Source: Anatilimnocola aggregata
Lineage (GTDB): Bacteria > Planctomycetota > Planctomycetia > Pirellulales > Pirellulaceae
NCBI RefSeq assembly: GCF_007747655.1
Contig: NZ_CP036274.1
Location: forward strand, 7,626,001 to 7,690,000
Direction: 5' to 3'
Length of the DNA stretch: 64,000 nt
Under the pieces are notes generated by a model. That model was not told the DNA's origin and ran no database searches. It worked only from the letters and a program-made list of their open reading frames with translations. Both the position numbers and the translations under genes were made by a program. Below, piece by piece: positions 10,804-19,633 of this stretch (positions are counted from its first letter, which is position 1; each line of letters opens with the position of its first letter).

Positions 10804-11430
10804 CTACGCCATGAGATACAGTCCCATGTTTGTCTGCTGAAGAATCAACCGGGCAGGATCGGGCAAGAGAGTGCGCAGAATCGAGTTCCCCTTGGGGATG
10901 CCCATGACCACCAGGTCGGCTTGCCACTTCTGTGCATAGGGAAGCAACATGCGGCGCAACGAACCGCGCAGCCAGCCACTTTCACAGTCAAGCTGGCGAG
11001 AGCGACTGTATTCAGCCATTTCCCGCAGCAGTTCTTGAGCCTGCTCATCGGTCGCGCCGATAGCCAGCAGGCGTTGTTCGGCCGCAGGAAAGAGATTCTG
11101 AGAGAGGAACTGCCGAATTGCCTTGGCAGAAGCAAGTAACCCATCGGTAACCAACAGGACTCTGCGGATCTCACTTTCGGCATCCCGCAGAACCAACAGC
11201 GGCTGCACGCCGCACGAGAGCAACGCCAGCGTTTCCGCAGCAGTTAAGCCTTGCTCCCCGAGCGGCCCCTGCTGAGAGAGATGCCCGGTCACCACCAGGT
11301 CGTGGAACTGCGCCTCGCGCGGGATGACTTCAAACGGATCGCCTTTGCTCCGCCTAACATCGAAGTTGACGCCGGCTTGAAAACAGGCCGCCGACAACTG
11401 CTGGCAAACCCGATCGTGTTCGCGATCCAC
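10804..11430 (-). CDS. Universal stress protein, main part of an interrupted tandem-Usp gene
   Basis: The frame from GTG at 11430 encodes 208 residues: the second half of a first Usp fold (FHDLVVTGH, then PLLVLRD) and a full second Usp domain (RRVLLVTDG to ADLVVMGIPKGN). The first strand and helix of domain one lie upstream in the same frame (11431-11628), separated only by TGA at 11431-11433. Joined, the product would be about 275 residues, the normal size of tandem Usp proteins. The GTG directly following the TGA could allow reinitiation, giving a partial domain one. It heads the operon with the bestrophin gene. Confidence 0.65.
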   Translation of the reverse strand: MDREHDRVCQQLSAACFQAGVNFDVRRSKGDPFEVIPREAQFHDLVVTGHLSQQGPLGEQGLTAAETLALLSCGVQPLLVLRDAESEIRRVLLVTDGLLASAKAIRQFLSQNLFPAAEQRLLAIGATDEQAQELLREMAEYSRSRQLDCESGWLRGSLRRMLLPYAQKWQADLVVMGIPKGNSILRTLLPDPARLILQQTNMGLYLMA

Positions 11431-11628
11431 TCAGTTCAGCCGTCCCGACTCTGAATTGCAGTAAGCGGCAGACTCGCAAGTCGTTGCTAAGGAAGTGAAT
11501 TGACGTGTGTCCAGGAGCGTCAAGCCGCGCACTCGGGCTCCGCTGCGCTGCGCCAGCTCGACTCCCAGCGCGATGGCCCCTGGAGCCAAACGCGCGTCGG
11601 ACAGGTGTAGCAGCAGGCGGCTGAGCAT
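11431..11628 (-). pseudogene. N-terminal fragment of the universal stress gene, ended by in-frame TGA
   Basis: From ATG at 11628 the frame reads MLSRLLLHLSDARLAPGAIA and continues through an amphipathic helix to LTLLDTRQ, the expected Usp beta1-alpha1-beta2. It stops at TGA (11431-11433) in the same frame as the downstream Usp sequence. It could be a nonsense mutation, a sequencing error, or programmed read-through. No selenocysteine-insertion element was looked for beyond eye inspection. Confidence 0.6.
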
Positions 11629-11704
11629 TGTGACCGTTTCGCACGTTGAAACCAGTGGCGGGAAAATTGCTACACGACGGAATCCACTGCTGCGTCTAGA
11701 CTTG

Positions 11705-11717
11705 CGACAATTTGTCG
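11705..11717. promoter_or_regulatory. 13-bp dyad, candidate operator between usp and nhaR-like gene
   Basis: CGACAATTTGTCG is a perfect dyad around one central base, in the intergenic region (11629-11949) of the divergent usp and LysR-type genes and 77 bp upstream of the usp start. LysR-type regulators often bind such dyads between divergent genes, so it is a candidate site for the neighbouring regulator. I see nothing else definite in this 320-bp stretch. Confidence 0.35.
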
Positions 11718-11949
11718 TAGTTGACCTTGCCATAGACTGGATTACATTTTCGTAACTTTAGGCAAGTCCTCGTCCATAGGCAACTTCAACTTTATCACTT
11801 GCACCATTGAAAATTTCTATACATTGGAGTGCGTCAATGCAGCGCATTAGCTCTGCCAACGCAGCTGCTTCTGTAACAGCCAGCTGCAAGAACCTGCCTG
11901 CCTAGATCGATCGCACCCCGCCAAAATCCTGCTTCAGAGCCCTGCTGCC

Positions 11950-12873
11950 ATGATGGAAAAACTGCAAGACCTGAACTTTCTCCACCTCTTTTATTTTTGG
12001 ATGGTGGTACGTCACGGCAGCATCACCGCTGCCTGCGAGCGGCTACACCTCACGCAACCCACGATCAGCACTCAAATTCGCAAACTCGAGAAGTCGCTGG
12101 GGCACGAGTTATTTAGCCGAACGGGGCGAGAACTCGAGCTAACCGAAGTTGGTCAGTCGGTGTTTGAATACGCCGAAGATATGTTTGCCGTCGGCCGCGA
12201 ATTGCTCGGTGCCCTGCGGGGAGTTCCCTCGAAGCGAGCGTTGCGCTTGCATGTCGGCGTGCCGATGGTCATGCCGAAGTGGATTACCTATCGCTTACTC
12301 GAGCCGATTCTGCATTTCCCGCAACCGCTGCAGATACTTTGTCACGAGGCCCCGCTCGACATCCTGATCGCTGACCTGATGCGACATAAGTACGATGTGA
12401 TCCTCTCCGATACGCCCGTTCCTTCCAGCAAGAGAGTCCGCAGCTATAGCCACCTTCTGGGAAGTTGCGGCGTCACCTTGTGTGCCTCACGCGAACTGGC
12501 AAGTCGCTTGCAAAGAAGATTTCCGCAGTCCATGGACGGTGCGCCGATGTTATTGCCAGCCGCGAACACCGAACTGCGCCGCTTGATCGATCGCTGGCTG
12601 GATGACACCGGCCTGTCGCCGCGCGTCATTGCCGAAATCAACGACAGCGCTTTGTTGCAAGTCTTCGGCCAGGGTGGCGCGGGCGTGTTTCCCATTCCTA
12701 CAGCAGTGCTGCCTGAGGTGAAGCGGCAGTTCGATGTGGAAGAAGTCGGCCAACTGAACGATCTGCAGCTCAATTTTTATGCGATTACGCTGCAACGCAA
12801 GTTGACCCATCCCGCTGTGGTGGCGATCTCAGCGGCGGCCAAAGATGACCTGCTGACGTTTACCACCGCTTGA
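11950..12873 (+). CDS. nhaR: LysR-family regulator, NhaR-like
   Basis: A 307-residue LysR-type regulator. The N-terminal winged helix-turn-helix (about 8-66) carries NFLHLFYFWMVVRHGSI, then ERLHLTQPTISTQIRKLEK and LFSRTGRELELTE, close to the NhaR pattern LNYNHLYYFW. The effector domain follows (about 95-300). NhaR in E. coli responds to sodium and controls the nhaA antiporter; no antiporter is next to this gene. Instead it is divergent to the usp-bestrophin operon, so an ion- or stress-linked role is plausible but inferred. Confidence 0.8.
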   Translation: MMEKLQDLNFLHLFYFWMVVRHGSITAACERLHLTQPTISTQIRKLEKSLGHELFSRTGRELELTEVGQSVFEYAEDMFAVGRELLGALRGVPSKRALRLHVGVPMVMPKWITYRLLEPILHFPQPLQILCHEAPLDILIADLMRHKYDVILSDTPVPSSKRVRSYSHLLGSCGVTLCASRELASRLQRRFPQSMDGAPMLLPAANTELRRLIDRWLDDTGLSPRVIAEINDSALLQVFGQGGAGVFPIPTAVLPEVKRQFDVEEVGQLNDLQLNFYAITLQRKLTHPAVVAISAAAKDDLLTFTTA

Positions 12874-13345
12874 GTTTTCCCATAACTGTTGCTTGATTCA
12901 TGGCTGCCGAAGCAATTGGACAGTTAGCGTCGGAATCGAACCTGGCAACGTTTTTAGGAGTGGCAACGATTTGACATTCTCCAGCCATTTATTTCCATTC
13001 CGCCCTTTCCCCGGTCTTCTGGGCGGAACATAATACGTGAGTCCAACTTAAGCTGACGCGGCGGAACTATCCGGTTTTGCCCACCCGAGTGACCTCATCC
13101 TTTAGCTCGAGTGCTGTCTGGCCTGCTGATCCTACCGCCCAGCCTTTTCATGTTTTGAAGTCCGCAGGCTCCTTTCCCCGCTGCCTGCGCACGGTTTGCA
13201 GTACAGGACACAACAGTCAGCTGCCGGATATTCATCCTGGCCAGCTACCGCTTGTTGTTTCCGGAAGGATCGCTTCGCACCCCACCCATGCGCCGTTCGC
13301 GCGCCACAGGCATCGTCCCCGCTCAGCTCATCAGGAGCGCCAGGT
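12874..13345. other. 472-bp intergenic region upstream of rho
   Basis: No convincing ORF. A TTGACA hexamer lies at 12971-12976 without a clear matching -10, and CATAATAC is at 13029-13036. The long leader would suit autoregulation of rho, which is known in other bacteria, but no specific element can be shown. Confidence 0.4.
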
Positions 13346-14863
13346 ATGGCTACGTTTAAGAACTTTCGCCGCGGTGATCGAGATTCCCGCCGGCCCGATC
13401 CGTCTCGCCCCGACTCTTCACGACCACCCGGCGAGAACGGCAGCACGACTAATCCCAACTTGCCCAAGCACGTGCAGCGCCTACGCGAGATCGAGCAAGA
13501 AGGCGAGCCCCTGTCGCTGGCTGAAGAGCTGGCCGACTTGATGGCCCACCATCGCGAAGAAGCAGGCACCGAAGAGCGCTACGAAGAGCTGAAGAAGAGT
13601 GGCTTCCAAATCGCCGATCTGCAGAAGATGACGATGGGCGAGCTGATGGAAGAAGCTCGCAAGGAAAAGCTCGACGAAGTCGCAGGCGTTCGCCGGCAGG
13701 ATCTGATCTTTCGCATTCTGAAAGAACGGGTCAAACAAAGCGGGCTGATGTATGGCGAAGGAACGCTCGAGATTCTGCCCGATGGCTTCGGCTTTCTCCG
13801 CAGTCCCGATTATCACTACTTGTCGTGCCCCGACGATATCTACGTCTCGCCCAGTCAGATTCGCCGCTTTGGCTTGAAGACGGGTTGCACCGTTGCTGGC
13901 CAAATTCGTCCGCCGAAAGAGAACGAGCGGTACTTCGCCTTGCTGCGGGTCGAAGCGATCAATTTTCAGGATCCGAGTCTTGCCTCGGGCCGCGTGACGT
14001 TCGACGACCTCACGCCACTCCACCCCGATCAACGCATCGTGATGGAAAGCGATCCGGAAGACGTTTGCACTCGCGTCATCGATCTGGTCACCCCGATTGG
14101 CTTCGGTCAGCGCGGTTTGATTGTCAGTCCGCCGCGGGCCGGCAAGACCATCTTGATGCAGAAGATGGCCAAGGCGGTACTGAAGAATTTTCCCGATGCT
14201 TACGTGATGATGCTGCTGGTCGACGAACGGCCGGAAGAAGTGACCGACATGGAGCGGCAAGTCAAAGGCCGCAACTGCGAGGTTGTGAGCAGCACCTTCG
14301 ACGAAGCCAGTTCGCGGCACGTGCAAGTCGCCCACATGGTCCTGGAAAAGGCCAAGCGATTGGTTGAGTGCGGCGTCGATGTCGTGATCTTCCTTGACTC
14401 GATCACGCGTCTGGCCCGCGCCTGGAATAGCGAATGCCCGCAATCGGGCAAGTTGCTCACCGGCGGTCTCGATGCCAACGCCCTGCAACAGCCCAAGCGA
14501 TTCTTCGGTTCGGCACGCAAGGTCGAAGAAGGGGGCTCGCTTACCATTTTGGCCACGGCACTTGTCGATACCGGCAGCAAAATGGACGACGTGATTTTCG
14601 AAGAGTTTAAGGGAACCGGAAATCTCGAAATTCACCTCGATCGCAAACTGGTCGATAAGCGAATTTGGCCAGCCATCGATATCAACAAGAGTGGCACGCG
14701 CCGCGAAGAGATTCTGATGGACGCGGACGAGCACAAACGGGTCAGCTTGATGCGCCGCGCTCTGGCCGAACTCAATCCGCCCGATGCCATGGACATGCTC
14801 GTCACCAAGCTCGCAAAGACTAAGACGAACGCCGAGTTTTTGATGAGCGTGAACTTGAAGTGA
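13346..14863 (+). CDS. rho: Transcription termination factor Rho
   Basis: Starts at ATG 13346 with AGGAG eight bases upstream, giving 505 residues against about 420 in E. coli. The extra length is an Arg/Asp/Pro-rich, probably disordered N-terminus (1-45). A Rho_N helical domain follows (about 85-127), then the RNA-binding cold-shock fold (133-205), with [20 protein letters not shown]. The ATPase domain has Walker A SPPRAGKT (261-268), Walker B VVIFLDS (346-352) and the Q/R loop regions. All key residues appear intact. It forms a hexameric RNA helicase that ends transcription. A heptad inverted repeat begins right after the stop codon. Confidence 0.97.
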   Translation: MATFKNFRRGDRDSRRPDPSRPDSSRPPGENGSTTNPNLPKHVQRLREIEQEGEPLSLAEELADLMAHHREEAGTEERYEELKKSGFQIADLQKMTMGELMEEARKEKLDEVAGVRRQDLIFRILKERVKQSGLMYGEGTLEILPDGFGFLRSPDYHYLSCPDDIYVSPSQIRRFGLKTGCTVAGQIRPPKENERYFALLRVEAINFQDPSLASGRVTFDDLTPLHPDQRIVMESDPEDVCTRVIDLVTPIGFGQRGLIVSPPRAGKTILMQKMAKAVLKNFPDAYVMMLLVDERPEEVTDMERQVKGRNCEVVSSTFDEASSRHVQVAHMVLEKAKRLVECGVDVVIFLDSITRLARAWNSECPQSGKLLTGGLDANALQQPKRFFGSARKVEEGGSLTILATALVDTGSKMDDVIFEEFKGTGNLEIHLDRKLVDKRIWPAIDINKSGTRREEILMDADEHKRVSLMRRALAELNPPDAMDMLVTKLAKTKTNAEFLMSVNLK

Positions 14864-14940
14864 TTGCAGATTTGAGATTGAAGATTGCAGATTGAATATA
14901 AATTGGCCACAATCTGCAATCTGAAATCAACAATCTGCAA
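14864..14940 (+). repeat. Heptad inverted repeat directly after rho
   Basis: Four 7-mers (TTGCAGA, TTTGAGA, TTGAAGA, TTGCAGA; 14864-14891) face four reverse-complement-type 7-mers (TCTGCAA, TCTGAAA, TCAACAA, TCTGCAA; 14913-14940) across a 21-nt loop. The outer and inner units pair perfectly. The repeat starts at the first base after the TGA. It can form a long hairpin but no T-run follows. Confidence 0.8.
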
Positions 14941-14958
14941 TTCCTCGGAGCCTGCCTC

Positions 14959-15840
14959 ATGTCGTCGTTGCTGCTGGTCGTTGCGCTGTTGGCCGCGGAG
15001 CCGAATGAAAAACTGTTTCAAGCTTCACCGCTAACGAAGCCGGGCGAATTTACTGCCGGCATCGAGGGCCCCGCTTGCGACAAGGACGGCAACATCTACG
15101 CCGTGAACTTTGGTTCACAAGGGACGATTGGCCGCGTAACGCCCGACGGCAAGGGGGAAGTCTTCGTCAAGCTCGACGGAAAAAGTGTCGGCAACGGCAT
15201 TCGCTTCGATGCGGCCGGGCAGATGTATGTGGCCGATTACGTGAGGCATAACGCCCTGCAGATCGATCCCCAGACGAAGAAGATTTCGGTCTTCGCGCAC
15301 GAGCCGAAGATGAATCAGCCCAACGACCTGGCAATTGCCGCCGACGGCACTCTCTTCGCCAGCGACCCTGCCTGGGGTAAGAACACCGGACAACTCTGGC
15401 GAATTTCGAACAAGGGTGAAGTCACCCAACTGGCCAAGGATCTGGGGACGACCAACGGAATTGATGTCAGCCCCGATGGCAAGACACTGTATGTAAACGA
15501 GAGTGTGCAGCGGGGAGTGTGGGCCTTTCCGATCCATGCGGACGGTACGCTTGGCGAGAAGAAACTCGTCAAGCAGTTCGAAGATCACGGCTTCGACGGG
15601 ATGCGCTGCGATGTGAAAGGCAATCTCTACATCACCCGCTACGGCAAGGGAACGGTCGTCAAACTGTCTCCGCAGGGAGAAGTGCTGCAGGAAGTCGATG
15701 TGCTCGGCAAACGACCAAGCAACCTCTGCTTCGGCGGTCCCGACGGCCGGACGGTCTACGTGACTGAAGTCGAGCACACCCGGCTCGTACAATTTCGAGT
15801 CGACGATCCCGGTCTCGAATGGCAGCGGCAGCAGAAGTAA
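14959..15840 (+). CDS. SMP-30/gluconolactonase-like beta-propeller, exported
   Basis: A 293-residue protein with a very short hydrophobic N-terminus (MSSLLLVVALLAAE) that may be a signal peptide. The rest is a six-bladed propeller of the SMP-30/NHL type, with blade motifs such as GPACDKDGNIYAVNF, GNGIRFDAAGQMYVADY, PNDLAIAADGTLFASD, TNGIDVSPDGKTLYVNE and DGMRCDVKGNLYITRYG. Family members are calcium-dependent lactonases. CGGAG precedes the start. It follows rho on the same strand but is separated by the heptad repeat, so it probably has its own promoter. Confidence 0.85.
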   Translation: MSSLLLVVALLAAEPNEKLFQASPLTKPGEFTAGIEGPACDKDGNIYAVNFGSQGTIGRVTPDGKGEVFVKLDGKSVGNGIRFDAAGQMYVADYVRHNALQIDPQTKKISVFAHEPKMNQPNDLAIAADGTLFASDPAWGKNTGQLWRISNKGEVTQLAKDLGTTNGIDVSPDGKTLYVNESVQRGVWAFPIHADGTLGEKKLVKQFEDHGFDGMRCDVKGNLYITRYGKGTVVKLSPQGEVLQEVDVLGKRPSNLCFGGPDGRTVYVTEVEHTRLVQFRVDDPGLEWQRQQK

Positions 15841-15914
15841 CTCAGCGTCTCGCTGGACGATTCGCGGCAAGCATGGCCGCAGAGAATCTGTGTAATCATT
15901 TCGCGCTATCTTCG

Positions 15915-16036
15915 GTAGGTTCTGGCCGCTGGCCGGAACCTGAAGCGGTGAGACACCGGATTTGCAATTTGTCGGTCCTGTGCCCAATGACGGCCCCAAC
16001 TGCGGACCAGGATCACATCCGGCGGATGTGACCTAC
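15915..16036. repeat. Palindromic intergenic element A
   Basis: Bounded by GTAGGT (15915-15920) and ACCTAC (16031-16036). Inside are a GGTTCTGGCC/GGCCGGAACC hairpin and the dyad TCACATCCG/CGGATGTGA. It shares the outer GTAGG...CCTAC layout and a GCGGACCA segment with element B. Confidence 0.55.
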
Positions 16037-16603
16037 TTATGGGCGTGAACGGTTAAAAATCTTGCTACTCGCTGACCAGACTTGTCACGCGCCGCGCGTC
16101 TAATTGCTGCGGCGATTTATTTTTCAATCTGGCATCATCTGCTTGCAAATTGCGAATTTTGTCTCGACGAATCAGGCAACATGTCATGAGTTATTGATAT
16201 TTACTAAGGGCGAGTACTCTTCCGTAGTCGCCAGCGGCGGCGTTTGCGTGGACAATTGCCGGCCGGCTGCTGGGGAGCGAATAAGGGCTTAAAATAACGG
16301 AAATTAACGGAAATCGACTTTTGGAGCTTTTGGTCAGACGACAAGGACTTACGGCGAGCCAAAAGATCGCAATGATCTGCCACAGAAGCACTTAGCGACG
16401 TAGCCGCAGAAGTCGAAGAAATTGAAAATTCCGGAAATTTCCTGCTGTCGTTTTCGCCGCTCGCATGGCAACTGAGTCGCAAGGCGGCCAAAGCCGTTAG
16501 GGCGGCTTGTCCGCCACCGACAGAAACTTACTCGTCCCTACCTAATCAAACAGATCTGCCACCGAGTGGCTTTGCCTATAAATCGGATTTGCTATCGCAT
16601 TTC

Positions 16604-16681
16604 GTAGGGCCCGGTATGCGGACCATCGCAGCGGGTTGTGGTCCGCACAGTGGACCCTCCAGATTTTGGGCAAAGCCCTAC
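16604..16681. repeat. Palindromic intergenic element B
   Basis: Bounded by GTAGGGC (16604-16610) and GCCCTAC (16675-16681), with a perfect inner stem TGCGGACCA (16617-16625) and TGGTCCGCA (16639-16647). It resembles element A in layout. Confidence 0.6.
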
Positions 16682-17126
16682 CGTGCCGGCAGAAACGGTG
16701 GCGGTGACTTTGCTGCTGCGAAAAAAATCTTCCTCGCTCGGACCTAACTAGTCACAGACATAGCGACAATTGTATACGTCGGAAGTGATTGCACGTTGCG
16801 ATCGAGTCCGGCGGCCGTCGCTGGAGTTCTAGCCCCGGCAGCGGATCGTCCAAAGTGGTTTTTGGCCAGCCAGGCGTTCGTCTCATTTTGGCGACAAACT
16901 TTCACCAAAATGAGAAGTTCCGTTGTAAGAGTGACATTTCGTCGCCGGTACAAACTGGTGAACAGAAATCGCTTGATGAACGTAAAGTCTTGGCAGGACA
17001 GCAGCAGCGAGTTGAGTTGCAAATGAGTCGCTGGTTTTGGCCCAAGGCTTGCTTCGATGGCTTTCGCCCATTGAACGCCAGTCCGGAAGGTGGAACCATC
17101 CGTCAAACGAAACAGGGAGGTGTGTG

Positions 17127-17966
17127 ATGTCAGGAAACCCGTTCAAATTTCTCGGTGGCATGGTCCTCGAAATCGCCGCGGTCGTCGCCGTGCTGGCATT
17201 GCTGCCAGCACTAGGCAGCCGCGAAAAGCAGGCCACTGCGTTGTCGCAGTTGTCGAGTGCCATTCCGAACCAGGTCTTTTTCGATGCCAAGTCAGCTCGC
17301 ACGCTCGACTTGATTCCGCCCACTCAGGTTCCGCACGACCAACCGGTTCAGAGCCAATACGCTCCGGCGCGGTCGACCCCGCCAGCCGTTTGGGCGAGCG
17401 ACTTTTCCCGTCCCGCTCCGGTAGCTCAGCAGCGATTTGTAGAAGAGATGCTCGACTACAATAGCCAGCGGGCGATGGACGTGGCCACTCGGGTTTTTCA
17501 GCGTGGTGAAGAACTGTTGCCGGCCGAGCTGCGAGTTGCTCGTCAGCCTGCGAACGAAATTCCGCGCCTGGTGCCTGAACACAATGGTTACGCGAGCAAT
17601 GCCAGCAACGTGGCGCAGCGCGATTGGAACCAGAACGAACTCGACCGCGGCCAGTTGATTGAACTCCCTTCGTCGCGGCCCGTTGCTTCGCCCCTCACCC
17701 AGGCACAGCACCCTTCGTTCGCTGAAACCTATCAGCGGCCAACCCAGGGAAATTATGCTCCGAACCCGAGCAAGTATGGCCAAAGCGATTTCGGTCGGAC
17801 CAATCGCGAATTGAACAACTATGGTCAGTCGCCGGCCGAGTACGGTCAGTCGTCGGTCGAGCAGCCCGTTGCACCAGCCAGCAACTACGGCACATCGTAT
17901 TACTCGCGAACGCCAGCTGCCCAAACGGCTGAGCCTCGCGTGCGTCAGTACGATGGCCGCTATTAA
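17127..17966 (+). CDS. Membrane-anchored protein of unknown function, Gln/Tyr-rich tail
   Basis: Starts at ATG 17127 after GGGAGG, six bases upstream; 279 residues. One membrane segment lies near the N-terminus (about 8-27, GGMVLEIAAVVAVLALLPAL). The remainder is polar and probably extracytoplasmic, ending in a low-complexity region with repeated YGQ-type units (KYGQSDFG, NYGQSPAEYGQSSVE, NYGTSYY). I do not recognise a domain. It stands alone between a gene-poor region and the PQQ gene. Confidence 0.7.
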   Translation: MSGNPFKFLGGMVLEIAAVVAVLALLPALGSREKQATALSQLSSAIPNQVFFDAKSARTLDLIPPTQVPHDQPVQSQYAPARSTPPAVWASDFSRPAPVAQQRFVEEMLDYNSQRAMDVATRVFQRGEELLPAELRVARQPANEIPRLVPEHNGYASNASNVAQRDWNQNELDRGQLIELPSSRPVASPLTQAQHPSFAETYQRPTQGNYAPNPSKYGQSDFGRTNRELNNYGQSPAEYGQSSVEQPVAPASNYGTSYYSRTPAAQTAEPRVRQYDGRY

Positions 17967-18160
17967 TCGATCGTTTGCCCGCTTGAACTTCGAAATCCAA
18001 ACAGTCCTGTTTACGCGAATCTTCTCTGACTTTCTTTCCTTGAGGTGCGATCGATTCAGGCGGAATTGCGAGTAGAACCGCTCGCATCCTGAGCAGAAAT
18101 GGTTGAGAATGTGGGACCAGCCGCTGGTTCATGCCCGCCCTCAATCGTGGATCGCTCGCC

Positions 18161-19609
18161 ATGAAATCTCGTTCGCTATCGGTTCCCTCCCTATTGATTG
18201 CCTTGGGAGTCGGCCTGTCGCCATGGATGGCACAGATTCAGGCCGAAGATTGGCCGCAGTTTCGCGGCACTAACTCAGCGGGCGTGGCCCCACTGGGAAC
18301 AAGTCTGCCGGCCGAGATCGGCCCAGAGAAAAATGTTCTTTGGAAAGCTGCGTTGCCCCCCGGACACTCTTCCCCCATTGTGGTGAAGAACAAAATCTTT
18401 GTTACCGGCGTGCGCGACAAGAAACAGCTCCTCACGATGGCCCTCGATCGCTCGACGGGGCAGATCATTTGGGAGCAGGAAGCGCCGCACGAGGAATTAG
18501 AAAAGATTCACAGCATTGGCAGCTTTGCCCAATCCACTCCTGCAGCCGATGACGAGCGGGTCGTCAGCTTTTTCGGGTCGAGTGGACTTTATTGCTACGA
18601 CCATGCTGGCAAGCTGTTGTGGAAGAAAGCGATGGGCCCCTTCAACAACGACTTCGGTGCCGGCAGTTCGCCGATCATCGTGGGGGACCGTGTGATTCTG
18701 TGCCAAGACCACGATCAAGGCTCGTTCCTAGCCGCGTATGACAAACGGACTGGCGAACAGTTATGGCACGTCGACCGCGGTATCGATTTTTCGCGCAACT
18801 GGTGCACACCCGTCGTTTGGAATGTGGATGGTAAGTCGCAAATTGTTCTGGCTGGCACCTTGAAAGTTGTGGGCTATGACCTGGAAACCGGCAAAACAAT
18901 CTGGACAGTGCGCGGCGTCTCGCGCGTCGTCTGCATGACACCGGTGATCGGCGACGATCAACATTTGTATGTCGCCGGCTGGTCGGCGGGTGGCGATCCC
19001 GGCGAACGGATCGCCTTGGATGCCTTCGACAAAGTGGCTCCTGAATACGACCAGGATAAGAACGGCACCTTCGAAGAGGCCGAATTGCCCAAGGGTGCCT
19101 TGCGACAACGCTTTACCCAGTGCGACCGCGATAAGGATGGCAAAGTCACGCGGGCCGAGTACGACGAATTCCGCATGCTGTTCGATCAATCGCAAAATGT
19201 GGTTTTAGCCATTGCTCCGGGTGGACAAGGTGACATTAGTGAGTCGCATGTCCGCTGGCGTTTCAGTCGCTATGTGCCATTTTGTGCTTCGCCACTTTAC
19301 TACCAGGGTCGCGTCTTCACCGTGAAAGACGGCGGCATTTTGACTTGCCTGGATGCAAAGACGGGCGAACCCAAGCGAACCGCGCGGGTCTCGGGAACAG
19401 GCGATTATTTCTGCTCGCCGGTGGCGGGCGACGGCAAGGTCTATCTGCTGAGCCAGGAAGGTAAGTTGACCGTGGCCTCGGCCGAAGACCAATGGAAGAC
19501 GCTGGGCACCGGCGACTTCGGCGAAGAAGCGTATGCCACTCCTGCGATCGCGGACAGCAAACTCTACATTCGAACTGCCGGACATTTGTATTGCTTTGGA
19601 AACAAGTAA
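18161..19609 (+). CDS. Exported PQQ-type beta-propeller with embedded EF-hand pair
   Basis: The start MKSRSLSVPS at 18161 gives about 482 residues with a signal peptide ending near IQAEDW. The family opening EDWPQFRG is present, followed by WD-like blades (for example FVTGVRDKK, WEQEAPHE, LYCYDHAGKLLWKK). Between blades (near residues 290-330) are two calcium-type loops, DQDKNGTFEEAE and DRDKDGKVTRAE. Such proteins are abundant in planctomycetes; enzymatic activity is unproven and no PQQ-binding residues can be assigned. The gene is followed 24 bp later by the lactonase gene on the same strand, probably an operon. Confidence 0.85.
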   Translation: MKSRSLSVPSLLIALGVGLSPWMAQIQAEDWPQFRGTNSAGVAPLGTSLPAEIGPEKNVLWKAALPPGHSSPIVVKNKIFVTGVRDKKQLLTMALDRSTGQIIWEQEAPHEELEKIHSIGSFAQSTPAADDERVVSFFGSSGLYCYDHAGKLLWKKAMGPFNNDFGAGSSPIIVGDRVILCQDHDQGSFLAAYDKRTGEQLWHVDRGIDFSRNWCTPVVWNVDGKSQIVLAGTLKVVGYDLETGKTIWTVRGVSRVVCMTPVIGDDQHLYVAGWSAGGDPGERIALDAFDKVAPEYDQDKNGTFEEAELPKGALRQRFTQCDRDKDGKVTRAEYDEFRMLFDQSQNVVLAIAPGGQGDISESHVRWRFSRYVPFCASPLYYQGRVFTVKDGGILTCLDAKTGEPKRTARVSGTGDYFCSPVAGDGKVYLLSQEGKLTVASAEDQWKTLGTGDFGEEAYATPAIADSKLYIRTAGHLYCFGNK

Positions 19610-19633
19610 CCAACTTCAACAGCGGAACTCACC

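Larger units (their letters stand above)
15841..17126. other. 1.29-kb region without a convincing gene
   Basis: The small open frames here lack ribosome sites and protein-like composition. The region holds two palindromic elements (15915-16036 and 16604-16681) and a short direct repeat of TAACGGAAAT near 16295. I see no RNase P, tmRNA or tRNA signature. Confidence 0.5.

Noticed and set aside
13481-14734. 417-codon ORF antisense to rho
   Set aside because: Shadow frame of a highly conserved gene in GC-rich DNA; no ribosome site or recognisable domain.
16789-17127. Small ORFs before the 17127 gene
   Set aside because: No ribosome sites; composition not protein-like; frames overlap each other on both strands.
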